Origin: Streptomyces sp. NBC_00353
Lineage (GTDB): Bacteria > Actinomycetota > Actinomycetes > Streptomycetales > Streptomycetaceae
Assembly: GCF_036108815.1 (NCBI RefSeq)
Contig: NZ_CP107985.1
Location: 4,092,001-4,156,000, forward strand
Length of the DNA stretch: 64,000 bases
Direction: 5' to 3'
The position numbers and the translations under genes are program-made. The notes under the pieces are model-generated. The model saw nothing but the letters and a program-made list of their open reading frames with translations, ran no database searches and was not told the origin of the DNA. Each line of letters begins with the position of its first letter. The first letter of the stretch is position 1. Shown here piece after piece: positions 44,647 to 52,424 of the stretch.

Positions 44647-44675
44647 AATATGCGGGACCACATCGGCGATGTCAA
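44647..44675 (-). promoter_or_regulatory. Leaderless promoter of the Cys leader peptide
   Basis: On the minus strand a perfect TTGACA -35 (44670-44675), a 17-bp spacer and a CATATT -10 (44647-44652) end 7 bases before the ATG at 44639. Spacing places the transcription start at or within a base of the A of ATG, that is, a leaderless mRNA. This is one of the clearest sigma-A promoters in the window. Confidence 0.75.
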
Positions 44676-44806
44676 CGCGGAACGAGACGCCGGTCTCAGA
44701 TACTGGACAGCATTTCGGACGGTCGCCCTCCCGGCCCGGGCGCGGGCCCCACCAGGGGGCGATCAAGGGGCGGCCGGGCAAAGCCGGACCGACGCCCCGC
44801 TCCGGC

Positions 44807-46207
44807 TCAACCGGCCGGGTATACCCAGGGGTTGGGGCGGCACTTGATCCCATCGATGTCCAGGGATTTGGTCTGCTGCTGCATCACCGGGGCCGGTGCA
44901 CCCGGCGTGCGGCACGTCACATGGTCGTGCCCCAGCCGGTGGCCGACTTCATGGTTGATCAGCATCTGGCGGTAGGCGAAGAGCTTCCCGGGCCCGAACG
45001 TCGACGACCCCTGCGCCCAGCGGTAGGCATTGATCATCACGCGCTCGGTCGCCGCGGAATCGCACGAGACATTGTCCTCGGTCGTATCGAGACCTGACTT
45101 CTTGCACCAGTCGCCGGTGGTCCCCGGGCTGGCCAGAGTGATCACGAAGTCGGGGTCGCCCGAGGAGATCCGCTCAAAAGTCATGGCGCCGTCGTGCGCC
45201 CAACTCCGGTCGTCATTAAGGGTTTTCTGGACGGCCTCGGCAAAAAGCCCGGCATCGAGACCGAGACCTTTCTCGACATCGATCCGATAGCGGTACTTAT
45301 GTCCCCGGCCCGGAGCTTTCGCCCCGCCCGGGACCACCTCGAAATGCCCGGAGCCCTGGAGGTCCGGGGCGAGCGGATAGCCCTTGGCCATCTTCTGCTC
45401 GTACGAAAGGGCCTTGACCGCGGCCGGTGCGGGCGTCAGCCGGTCTTCCGAGCGGGAGGAGATGTCGCGGCCACCGTCCCGGTCCACGCCCGTAGGCGCG
45501 GAGGCACCGGCCCGCGCACTGCCGTCATGGGCGACCTGCCCCGCGACGACGACCGCGAGCACGGTGGTCACCGCGGCGGCCGCAATGCCGGTGAAGGTAC
45601 GGCCCTTGGTGCCCTTGCCGTCCTTGGTGTCCGGAGCGTTGCCCGGCGCCACATCCCTGTCCCCGCCGGGAGGCCGCTCGTCCCACTCGACGACCGAGCC
45701 GAACGGATCGGCCGACGGGGCCGGTGGGGCGGACGGGGAACGCGGTGCGGGCGGCGTGAGCGATGCGGGCGGCACGTCGAACGCGTCGACGAACTCCCGT
45801 CGCGGCCCCGGTATCAGCGGCCGCTCGCCGACCGCCTGCTGCTGGGACACCGACCGAGGGCGCTGCGGCACCGACGTCCGCCGAACCATCGGCTGCTGCT
45901 GGGAGACCGGCCGAGATGCCCCCGGCCGTGGCCCCTGGCCACCGGCATCGGCCCGAGCCGGGACTTGCCAGTCGCCGTACCGCTGCCGCGTTCCGGCTCC
46001 CCAGCCACCACCCGGTTCACGCAGTTCGGGATGACCGCCGCGCACCTGCGGGACTCCCTGGAACGGGGTGTGCCCGTCGTCGGCCGCCCTCCTGCGCCGT
46101 CCGTTGCCGGGCTCCGGCCGCGGCCCCTCACGACCGCCGCCCGTCTTCGCGGCGGCATCACTCTCGGGTCCCTTGGGTGGAGGGCCCTTTCGGCTATGTC
46201 GTCCCAC
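44807..46207 (-). CDS. DUF3152 membrane-anchored protein with a metzincin motif
   Basis: This 466-residue protein starts at the GTG at 46207 behind GGGAG. Residues 1-210 are a basic, Pro/Arg/Gln-rich disordered cytoplasmic region, then one transmembrane helix (about 228-250: GIAAAAVTTVLAVVVAG), then an extracellular DUF3152 domain. Near residue 428 it has HEVGHRLGHDH, the full HExxHxxGxxH zinc-binding sequence of metzincin peptidases, and several cysteines around it. Function is otherwise unknown. It follows the hydrolase gene on the same strand with 8 bp between stop and start. Confidence 0.82.
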   Translation of the reverse strand: MGRHSRKGPPPKGPESDAAAKTGGGREGPRPEPGNGRRRRAADDGHTPFQGVPQVRGGHPELREPGGGWGAGTRQRYGDWQVPARADAGGQGPRPGASRPVSQQQPMVRRTSVPQRPRSVSQQQAVGERPLIPGPRREFVDAFDVPPASLTPPAPRSPSAPPAPSADPFGSVVEWDERPPGGDRDVAPGNAPDTKDGKGTKGRTFTGIAAAAVTTVLAVVVAGQVAHDGSARAGASAPTGVDRDGGRDISSRSEDRLTPAPAAVKALSYEQKMAKGYPLAPDLQGSGHFEVVPGGAKAPGRGHKYRYRIDVEKGLGLDAGLFAEAVQKTLNDDRSWAHDGAMTFERISSGDPDFVITLASPGTTGDWCKKSGLDTTEDNVSCDSAATERVMINAYRWAQGSSTFGPGKLFAYRQMLINHEVGHRLGHDHVTCRTPGAPAPVMQQQTKSLDIDGIKCRPNPWVYPAG

Positions 46208-46215
46208 GCCCCGGA

Positions 46216-47181
46216 TCAGCTCCCGCCGCGTTCGTCGAGCAATTCCCGGAACGCCTGGGCGACCGCCTCCGGGTACTCCATCATCGCCACGTGCCCGGCA
46301 TCGGGCAGTGTCAGCAGCCGCGAATCGCGGAAGGCCGCGGACGCCCTGCGTGCCATCCGGTACGAGACGAGCTGGTCCCGTCCGCCGTACACGAGCTGAG
46401 TCGGGGCGAGCACACGCTCGGCCTGGCGCCACAGCCCGTGCTGCCCGCCCAGCGTGTAGGCATCGACAATGCCACGCGCCGAGCGCGTCATCGCGTCCCA
46501 GAAGTACGGCAGCTCCAGCCGTCGCTCCATTTCGGCCACCGCATCGCGGAAGCCCTCCTCGGAGACACGTGCCGGATCGCCGTAACAGAGTGCCATGACT
46601 CCGCGGGTGCGTTCTTCCGCGGTCCAGTCCCTGCTGAGCCGGGAGAACAGGGATGCGGCACCCGGAACGGCGAGCAGTGCGGTCGGGACGGCAGGCCACT
46701 GCACCCGGATCTCGGGCAGTGCGGGCGAGACCAGGGTGAGCGTGCGCACCAGGTCCGGACGGACGGCCGCGACCCGGGTGGCCACTGCACCACCGAGTGA
46801 ATTGCCGAAGAGATGAACGGGCCCGCGCTCCTCCGCGTCGAGGAGCCGGATCACCGCGCGGGCGTGCCCGGTGACCGAGTAGTTGCCGTCGTCCGGCGGC
46901 GGGGAGTCCCCGAAGCCGGGCAGGTCGACCGCCTCGCCGTCCACCACGTCCTGGAGCAACGACATCAGCGCCGACCAGTTCTGCGAGGAGCCGCCGAGTC
47001 CGTGCACATAGAGCGCGGGCGGCAGTCCGGACCGCTCCGGCGGGCGGGTGCGGACGTTCAGCGTCAGCCCCGGCAGCGCGACGGAGCGCAGCTTCTCCCC
47101 CTCGGCGACCCGGACGGGGCTCACTGTGGGGGCCACCGCGGCAGCAGCGGCGCGGGCTCCCGGCAGCTCGGTCGAAGACAT
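46216..47181 (-). CDS. Alpha/beta-hydrolase
   Basis: This 321-residue hydrolase has the oxyanion HGLGGSS, nucleophile elbow GNSLGG, a cap domain, catalytic Asp near GGRDQLV and His in GHVAMME. It may be an esterase or lipase; the M. tuberculosis neighbourhood carries the lipase LipV in a similar setting, though orthology is not demonstrated. It shares a unit with the DUF3152 gene. It is divergent from the small acidic-protein gene, with a 110-bp promoter region in between that I did not resolve. Confidence 0.9.
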   Translation of the reverse strand: MSSTELPGARAAAAAVAPTVSPVRVAEGEKLRSVALPGLTLNVRTRPPERSGLPPALYVHGLGGSSQNWSALMSLLQDVVDGEAVDLPGFGDSPPPDDGNYSVTGHARAVIRLLDAEERGPVHLFGNSLGGAVATRVAAVRPDLVRTLTLVSPALPEIRVQWPAVPTALLAVPGAASLFSRLSRDWTAEERTRGVMALCYGDPARVSEEGFRDAVAEMERRLELPYFWDAMTRSARGIVDAYTLGGQHGLWRQAERVLAPTQLVYGGRDQLVSYRMARRASAAFRDSRLLTLPDAGHVAMMEYPEAVAQAFRELLDERGGS

Positions 47182-47291
47182 GCGGCAATGTTACGAGACG
47201 ATCACACCGTGGTTCGTGTGTTCGCCGTCACAGATCGCATAGCGCCGCGAAGGGGGAGCTCCTACGCTCGAAGCTAAGGAAGGGAGTCACC

Positions 47292-47507
47292 ATGACGGTC
47301 GACCCCAGTGATCCGGAGACCTTCGAGGACATTCAGCCGGACGAACCGGACCAGGAGACGCCCGAGGCGGATGCCGTCGAGCAGCACGCCGACCTCCAGC
47401 AGAAGAGCGACGATCCGCTGACGGACATCGACCGGGCCACCGCAAATGAGGCAGATGCGGCCGACCAGCACCGCGTCGTAGCACAGGACGAGGACGACTA
47501 CCGCTGA
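47292..47507 (+). CDS. Small acidic hypothetical protein
   Basis: This 71-residue protein begins at an ATG behind GGAAGGGAG and is about 35 percent Asp/Glu, with runs such as EDEDDY near the C-terminus and few hydrophobic residues, so it is probably intrinsically disordered. No known domain is seen. It is conserved-looking in base composition and codon use (GC3 high), and the strong ribosome-binding site supports expression. Confidence 0.7.
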   Translation: MTVDPSDPETFEDIQPDEPDQETPEADAVEQHADLQQKSDDPLTDIDRATANEADAADQHRVVAQDEDDYR

Positions 47508-47675
47508 TACGTCCCGTTTTGCCGTGTGGTTCGAAGAATCTGTGGCTACCGCAGCGGTCCGGTCCGTGAAATTCTGCGTCCGCGCCGCGCGCACCCGGGT
47601 TACTCAAAAGTACGATGGCCGAACGGCGCAGCGCGTACGCAACGGCTGCGTTCGATCACAATTTTGGGAGGCGGC

Positions 47676-48317
47676 GTGACAGCCATCGAGCAGACAGAGG
47701 CGGCGCGCCCGCGGGGCACTCGCCTGCCTCGCCGCGCCCGACGCAACCAGCTGCTGGGCGCCGCGCAGGAGGTCTTCGTCGCGCAGGGCTACCACTCCGC
47801 CGCGATGGACGACATCGCGGAGCGGGCCGGTGTCAGCAAGCCGGTGCTCTACCAGCACTTCCCGGGCAAGCTGGAGCTCTATCTGGCACTGCTCGACCAG
47901 CACTGCGAGTCGCTGCTGCAGGCGGTCCGTACGGCACTGGCGTCGACGACGGACAACAAGCTGCGCGTCGCCGCGACGATGGACGCCTACTTCGCGTACG
48001 TCGAGGACGAGGGCGGCGCCTTCCGACTGGTCTTCGAGTCGGACCTGACGAACGAGCCGGCGGTACGCGAGCGGGTCGACCGGGTCTCGCTGCAGTGCGC
48101 GGAGGCGATCTCCGACGTCATCGCGGGTGACACGGGGCTGTCCAAGGACGAGTCGATGCTGCTCGCGGTGGGTCTGGGCGGTGTCTCCCAGGTGGTCGCC
48201 CGGTACTGGCTGTCCAGCCAGTCGGCGATCCCGCGCGACACGGCGGTGCAGCTTCTGACCTCGCTGGCCTGGCGCGGCATCGCCGGGTTCCCGCTGCACG
48301 GCATCGATCAGCACTGA
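47676..48317 (+). CDS. TetR-family transcriptional regulator
   Basis: This 213-residue regulator has an N-terminal helix-turn-helix (about 24-70: AMDDIAERAGVSKPVLYQHF) and an all-helical ligand-binding domain. The GTG at 47676 follows GGGAGG. It is placed with a DUF3107 gene as in other actinobacteria. TetR proteins usually repress adjacent genes; the target and ligand are not evident, and the 150-bp upstream region could contain its own operator. Confidence 0.93.
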   Translation: MTAIEQTEAARPRGTRLPRRARRNQLLGAAQEVFVAQGYHSAAMDDIAERAGVSKPVLYQHFPGKLELYLALLDQHCESLLQAVRTALASTTDNKLRVAATMDAYFAYVEDEGGAFRLVFESDLTNEPAVRERVDRVSLQCAEAISDVIAGDTGLSKDESMLLAVGLGGVSQVVARYWLSSQSAIPRDTAVQLLTSLAWRGIAGFPLHGIDQH

Positions 48318-48441
48318 CCGTCCGGCCTTGTTCGCTGCGGGCGTGGCCCGCCGACCCCTGACAGCTCCCCTCACCGGGCTAATGTGTGGTTGGTACGGCG
48401 CGGCTCACGCGCAGAGGACTGACCGTCGGAGGGACATAGCC

Positions 48442-48669
48442 GTGGAGGTCAAGATCGGCGTGCAGCACGCACCCCGGGAGATCGTTCTGGAGAGCGGGCT
48501 TTCCGCCGAGGAGGTCGAGAGCGCGGTCGCCGAGGCTCTCACCGGCAAGGCGCAGCTGCTCAGCCTCACGGACGACAAGGGCCGCAAGGTCCTGGTGCCG
48601 GCCGACCGGGTCGCCTACGTGGAGATCGGCGAACCGAGCACGCGGCGGGTCGGGTTCGGCGCACTGTAG
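48442..48669 (+). CDS. DUF3107 family small protein
   Basis: This 75-residue protein starts at GTG behind GGAGGG and has the DUF3107 pattern VKIGVQHAPRE and VLVPADRVAYVEIG. The M. tuberculosis homologue (TB9.4) is likewise next to a TetR gene. The function is unknown. A perfect 36-base palindrome follows 26 bp after the stop. Confidence 0.92.
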   Translation: MEVKIGVQHAPREIVLESGLSAEEVESAVAEALTGKAQLLSLTDDKGRKVLVPADRVAYVEIGEPSTRRVGFGAL

Positions 48670-48694
48670 GAGCACGCTCGACGCAAGGCAGTGA

Positions 48695-48730
48695 GAAGCG
48701 GCCCGGCGGGGATCCCCGCCGGGCCGCTTC
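48695..48730. terminator. Perfect 36-base terminator palindrome
   Basis: Two 18-base arms (48695-48712, 48713-48730) are perfectly complementary with no unpaired spacer, so the functional hairpin has a few unpaired central bases. It follows DUF3107 and ends in TTCGTCG rather than a U-tract. Bases 48731-48899 lack a supported gene, and contain a 9-bp CCTGTGCGA direct repeat. Confidence 0.85.
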
Positions 48731-48899
48731 GTCGTTTCCCGCTGCTCACGGCCACTGGCGCCTGTGCGACACCTGTGCGAAAAATGTCGCAGGAGGGTTG
48801 CGTTCCATGGCCCACGGGTAGGACCGCCTACGACCGATTTGCCCCCACAGCTCCACGAGCAGGGGATATCCCCCTCCGCAACCCGCGAGGTGAACGTCT

Positions 48900-49169
48900 G
48901 TGATCTGGGAATCCCTCGGTTCCGTCGTGCTCGGACTCGCCCTCTCCTGGGCGGCGCTCCGTTCGCTGTCGGGTCGGCTCCCGTCCCGCCGCACCGTCTT
49001 TGCCACCGGCGCCCTGGGGGCCCTGTTCGGCGCGTACCTGACGCACTCGGCGCTCGGGCCGGGCCATGTCCTGGCCACCCTGATCGGCGCGGTGCTGATC
49101 GGGGCGGTGACGCTCTCCCTGCTGCTCCGTCCGGGCAGCCGCCGCCTGAGCCGATCAGCGGCGGCCTGA
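48900..49169 (+). CDS. Small two-helix membrane protein
   Basis: This 89-residue protein starts at the GTG at 48900 and has an N-terminal hydrophobic segment (VVLGLALSWAALRSL) and two further hydrophobic segments (about 36-48 and 58-75), with a basic C-terminus. This suggests a small inner-membrane protein with two or three helices. No family is recognised. It is convergent with the ferritin-like gene. Confidence 0.7.
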   Translation: MIWESLGSVVLGLALSWAALRSLSGRLPSRRTVFATGALGALFGAYLTHSALGPGHVLATLIGAVLIGAVTLSLLLRPGSRRLSRSAAA

Positions 49170-49183
49170 CCTCGTACGAGGCC

Positions 49184-49211
49184 GGCCCCGGATCGGCCGG
49201 CCGGTCCGGGG
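49184..49211. terminator. Hairpin between convergent genes
   Basis: Eight-base arms (49184-49191, 49204-49211) enclose a 12-base loop that itself contains GGCCGGCCGG. It lies in the 58-bp convergent gap between the small membrane protein and the ferritin-like gene. Confidence 0.5.
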
Positions 49212-49227
49212 CGGGCAGCGGCCGGGG

Positions 49228-49962
49228 TCAGGCCGCCAGTCCGAGCGCGGCCATCCGCTTGGTGTGCGCCTCGGTGATCCGCGAGAACATCCGCCCGACC
49301 TCGGCCAGGTCGAATCCGTCGGCCACCCCGCCGACCAGCATCGTCGACAGCGCGTCGCGGTCGGCGACCACCCGCTGGGCCTGTGAGAGCGCCTCGCCCA
49401 TCAGCCGGCGGGCCCACAGGGCGAGCCGGCCACCGACGCGCGGGTCGGCCTCGATCGCGGCGCGCACCTTCTCGACGGCGAAGTTGCCGTGGCCCGTGTC
49501 GTCGAGCACAGCGAGAACGAGCGAGCGGGTGTCCGAGTCGAGGCGGGCGGCGACCTCGCGGTAGAAGTCACTGGCGATCGAGTCGCCGACATACGCCTTG
49601 ACCAGGCCTTCGAGCCAGTCCGACGGGGCGGTCTGCCGGTGGAAGTCGTCGAGTGCCTTCGCGAAAGGCTCCATCGCGGCGGTCGGCTCCGTGTCGATCG
49701 CCGTCAGCCGGTCCGTCAACCGCTCGAAGTGATGGAATTCGGCGGACGCCATCTTTGCCAGCTCCGCCTTGTCGGCCAGCGTCGGCGCGAGTTTGGCGTC
49801 CTCGGCGAGCCGCTCGAAGGCCGCCAGCTCTCCGTATGCGAGCGCCCCCAGCAGATCCACGACCGCGGCGCGGTACTGCGGTTCCGCCGATGCGGTGGCC
49901 CAGTCCTGGGCGGCGATTCCGGTGGGTGCGGGGGCTTCAGTGGCGTTGTCAGGCGTCTCCAT
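49228..49962 (-). CDS. Ferritin-like-fold protein
   Basis: This 244-residue all-helical protein has ferritin-like features: Glu/His pairs such as ELAAFERLAEDA and ASAEFHHFERL in helices 1 and 2, and DDTGHGNFAVEKV in helix 3, which could bind a di-iron or single metal centre. M. tuberculosis Rv3210c is the equivalent gene next to the DEAD-box helicase. I chose the ATG at 49962, but the frame is open to an ATG at 50019 and the weak ribosome-binding site does not decide it. Confidence 0.8.
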   Translation of the reverse strand: METPDNATEAPAPTGIAAQDWATASAEPQYRAAVVDLLGALAYGELAAFERLAEDAKLAPTLADKAELAKMASAEFHHFERLTDRLTAIDTEPTAAMEPFAKALDDFHRQTAPSDWLEGLVKAYVGDSIASDFYREVAARLDSDTRSLVLAVLDDTGHGNFAVEKVRAAIEADPRVGGRLALWARRLMGEALSQAQRVVADRDALSTMLVGGVADGFDLAEVGRMFSRITEAHTKRMAALGLAA

Positions 49963-50346
49963 GAACCGCAGAATAGCCCGCCCGACACGGGGTGGAAGGG
50001 CCTGGTCAGCCACCGACATCACACCGTTCCGATGAATTCGCCCAACACACATGCGCGAATCCGGGGTACAGTGATATTGCGCCGAGAGAGCATTTTGTAT
50101 GTGCCGGTGGCGCGAAATGAATGAGGATGCCCGGTCGGTGGCCCGATCGGCTCCGACCCGACAGCCCTCCACGCGGGGCGTACGACACGTACGACCGCAG
50201 ATGAGGGGCCCCCTCAGCGGCACGAGCGCTCGAGCGACGGCAGTGGTCCCGCGCCACCCGGCCCATCCACGGCCGGATGACCAACCCCGGCACGGTACGA
50301 CCCCCAGCGTTCGCCTCGGACCGCGTCTCACAGAAGAGGCAGCACC
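49963..50346. promoter_or_regulatory. Divergent intergenic region of ferritin-like and DEAD-box genes
   Basis: This 384-bp stretch holds the promoters of both divergent genes and a long untranslated leader for the helicase. An A/T-rich area near 50070-50105 (GATATTG, ATTTTGTATG) is the best promoter candidate. From 50106 to 50330 I see no gene or strong hairpin; cold-shock-type helicase genes often have long leaders. Confidence 0.45.
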
Positions 50347-52284
50347 CTGACTACGTTCCGAGACCTCGGGATTCTTCCCGAGACGGCCGAGGCCCTTGAG
50401 GCCGTCGGCATTGTGTCCCCGTTCCCCATCCAGGAGATGACGCTCCCCGTCGCACTCTCCGGCTCCGACGTGATCGGACAGGCCAAGACCGGTACCGGCA
50501 AGACGCTCGGTTTCGGTCTTCCGCTGCTGGAGCGCGTCACCGTCCCCGCGGACGTCGAGGCCGGCCGGGCACAGCCCGAGCAGCTGACCGAGGCGCCGCA
50601 GGCGCTGGTCGTCGTCCCCACCCGTGAGCTCTGCCAGCAGGTCACCAACGACCTGCTGACGGCCGGCAAGGTGCGTAACGTCCGCGTTCTCGCCATCTAC
50701 GGCGGCCGTGCGTACGAACCCCAGGTCGAAGCCCTCAAGAAGGGCGTCGATGTGATTGTCGGCACCCCGGGGCGACTGCTCGACCTGGCGGGGCAGCGCA
50801 AGCTCGACCTGTCGCACGTGCGCTCGCTCGTTCTCGACGAGGCCGACGAGATGCTCGACCTGGGCTTCCTGCCCGACGTCGAGAAGATCATCACGATGCT
50901 TCCGCCCAAGCGCCAGACCATGCTGTTCTCGGCGACCATGCCGGGTGCGGTCATCGGCCTCGCGCGGCGTTACATGTCGCAGCCGACGCACATCCGTGCC
51001 ACCTCGCCCGACGGTGAGGGCGCGACCGTCGCGAACACCTCGCAGCACGTCTTCCGGGCCCACTCGATGGACAAGCCCGAGATGGTCTCGCGCATCCTGC
51101 AGGCCAACGGCCGCGGACTTGCGATGATCTTCTGCCGTACGAAGCGGACGGCCGCCGACATCGCCGAGCAGCTGGAGAAGCGCGGTTTCGCGTCCGGCGC
51201 GGTCCATGGCGACCTCGGCCAGGGCGCCCGTGAGCAGGCGCTGCGCGCGTTCCGCAACGGCAAGGTGGACGTGCTCGTCTGCACCGACGTCGCGGCCCGC
51301 GGTATCGATGTCGAAGGCGTCACGCACGTCATCAACTACCAGTCGCCGGAGGACGAGAAGACGTACCTCCACCGCATCGGCCGGACCGGCCGTGCCGGTG
51401 CCAAGGGCATCGCGGTCACGCTGGTCGACTGGGACGACATCCCGCGCTGGCAGCTGATCAACAAGGCGCTGGACCTGAAGTTCCCCGACCCGGTCGAGAC
51501 GTACTCCACGTCGCCGCACCTCTTCGAGGAGCTCGACATCCCGGCCGGCACCAAGGGTGTGCTGCCGCGCACCGAGCGGACCCGTGCGGGTCTTCGGGCC
51601 GAGGAGATCGAGGACCTGGGTGAGACGGGCGGCCGTGGCCGCAAGTCGTCCGCCGCGTCCTCGGCGCCTGCCGCATCCGAGGAGCGGGCCCCGCGTACGC
51701 CGCGTCAGCGTCGTCGTACCCGGGGCGGGTCCACGGTCGCGGACGGCGCCGCCGCCGTGGTGCCGGCGCCGGCCTCCGAGGCCTCGGAGGCCGTGTCGGT
51801 TGCTGACGCGCCGGCCGAGCCGCGCACGCCGCGTCGCCGTCGTCGTACCCGTGTCGGGGCCCCGGATGTCGCAGCCGAGGCCGCGGTGGCCGTGGCGCAG
51901 GCTCCGGCCGCCGTTGTCGAGGCACCCGTGACGGTCGAGGCGGAGCCGGTGGCCGAGGCCAAGCCGCGTCGTCGCCGGGCCCGCGTCGTCGCCAAGCCGG
52001 TGGACGAGGTCGACTTCCAGACCGCGCCGATCGCCGAACCGGTGCCGGAGGTCAAGGCGGTGACCAAGCCGCGTCGTCGCGCCCGGGTCGTCGCCAAGCC
52101 GGCGGCGGACGAGGTCGACTTCCAGATCGCGCCGATCGCCGAACCGGTGCCGGAGAGCAAGCCGCGCCGACGGACGCGGGCTGCGGCCAAGCCGAAGGCG
52201 GAGACCGTGGTGGAGGCTCCGGTCGCCGAGGGCGAGGCGAAGCCGCGGCGTCGCCGGGCGCGGACGGCTGCCACCGAGAGCTGA
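50347..52284 (+). CDS. DEAD-box RNA helicase (RhlE type), probable CTG start
   Basis: This 645-residue helicase is placed from a CTG at 50347, preceded by AGAGG at 7-nt spacing. A GTG at 50413 would remove residues 1-22 including F4, the aromatic residue needed 17 positions upstream of the Q motif, so the upstream start is favoured. Core motifs: Q motif with PFPIQ, Walker A AKTGTGKT (46-53), DEAD, SAT, HRIGRTGR. Residues about 430-645 form an Arg/Lys/Ala/Pro-rich tail with tandem PRRRRR-type units that probably binds RNA. Role: RNA remodelling, likely in ribosome assembly or cold growth. Confidence 0.88.
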   Translation: MTTFRDLGILPETAEALEAVGIVSPFPIQEMTLPVALSGSDVIGQAKTGTGKTLGFGLPLLERVTVPADVEAGRAQPEQLTEAPQALVVVPTRELCQQVTNDLLTAGKVRNVRVLAIYGGRAYEPQVEALKKGVDVIVGTPGRLLDLAGQRKLDLSHVRSLVLDEADEMLDLGFLPDVEKIITMLPPKRQTMLFSATMPGAVIGLARRYMSQPTHIRATSPDGEGATVANTSQHVFRAHSMDKPEMVSRILQANGRGLAMIFCRTKRTAADIAEQLEKRGFASGAVHGDLGQGAREQALRAFRNGKVDVLVCTDVAARGIDVEGVTHVINYQSPEDEKTYLHRIGRTGRAGAKGIAVTLVDWDDIPRWQLINKALDLKFPDPVETYSTSPHLFEELDIPAGTKGVLPRTERTRAGLRAEEIEDLGETGGRGRKSSAASSAPAASEERAPRTPRQRRRTRGGSTVADGAAAVVPAPASEASEAVSVADAPAEPRTPRRRRRTRVGAPDVAAEAAVAVAQAPAAVVEAPVTVEAEPVAEAKPRRRRARVVAKPVDEVDFQTAPIAEPVPEVKAVTKPRRRARVVAKPAADEVDFQIAPIAEPVPESKPRRRTRAAAKPKAETVVEAPVAEGEAKPRRRRARTAATES

Positions 52285-52331
52285 TCGCACCAGGTCGGTT
52301 GATCCGGGGCTCTGCCCCGGACGCTTGAACT

Positions 52332-52409
52332 GCCGGACGGGCTTGAGGGCAACCTCAAGCCCGTCCGGCGTTTGAGGACACCCGATTCAGCCCGTCCGGC
52401 GTTCGAGGA
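52332..52409. repeat. Streptomyces intergenic palindromic repeat
   Basis: A 38-base inverted repeat (17-base arms, 4-base loop GCAA; 52332-52369) follows the helicase gene. A second, single-arm copy of the motif CAGCCCGTCCGGCGTTCGAG occurs at about 52388-52407. This CCGTCCGGCG(T)TTGAGGAC-type unit is a well-known dispersed intergenic repeat in Streptomyces chromosomes and probably doubles as the terminator here. Confidence 0.75.
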
Positions 52410-52424
52410 CTTAGCCTCTTTCCC

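Noticed and set aside
44533..44853. A 106-codon minus-strand frame over the Cys leader region
   Set aside because: The frame that ends Cys-Cys fits the promoter start exactly; the longer frame is Arg/His-rich, starts upstream of the promoter and has no ribosome-binding site.
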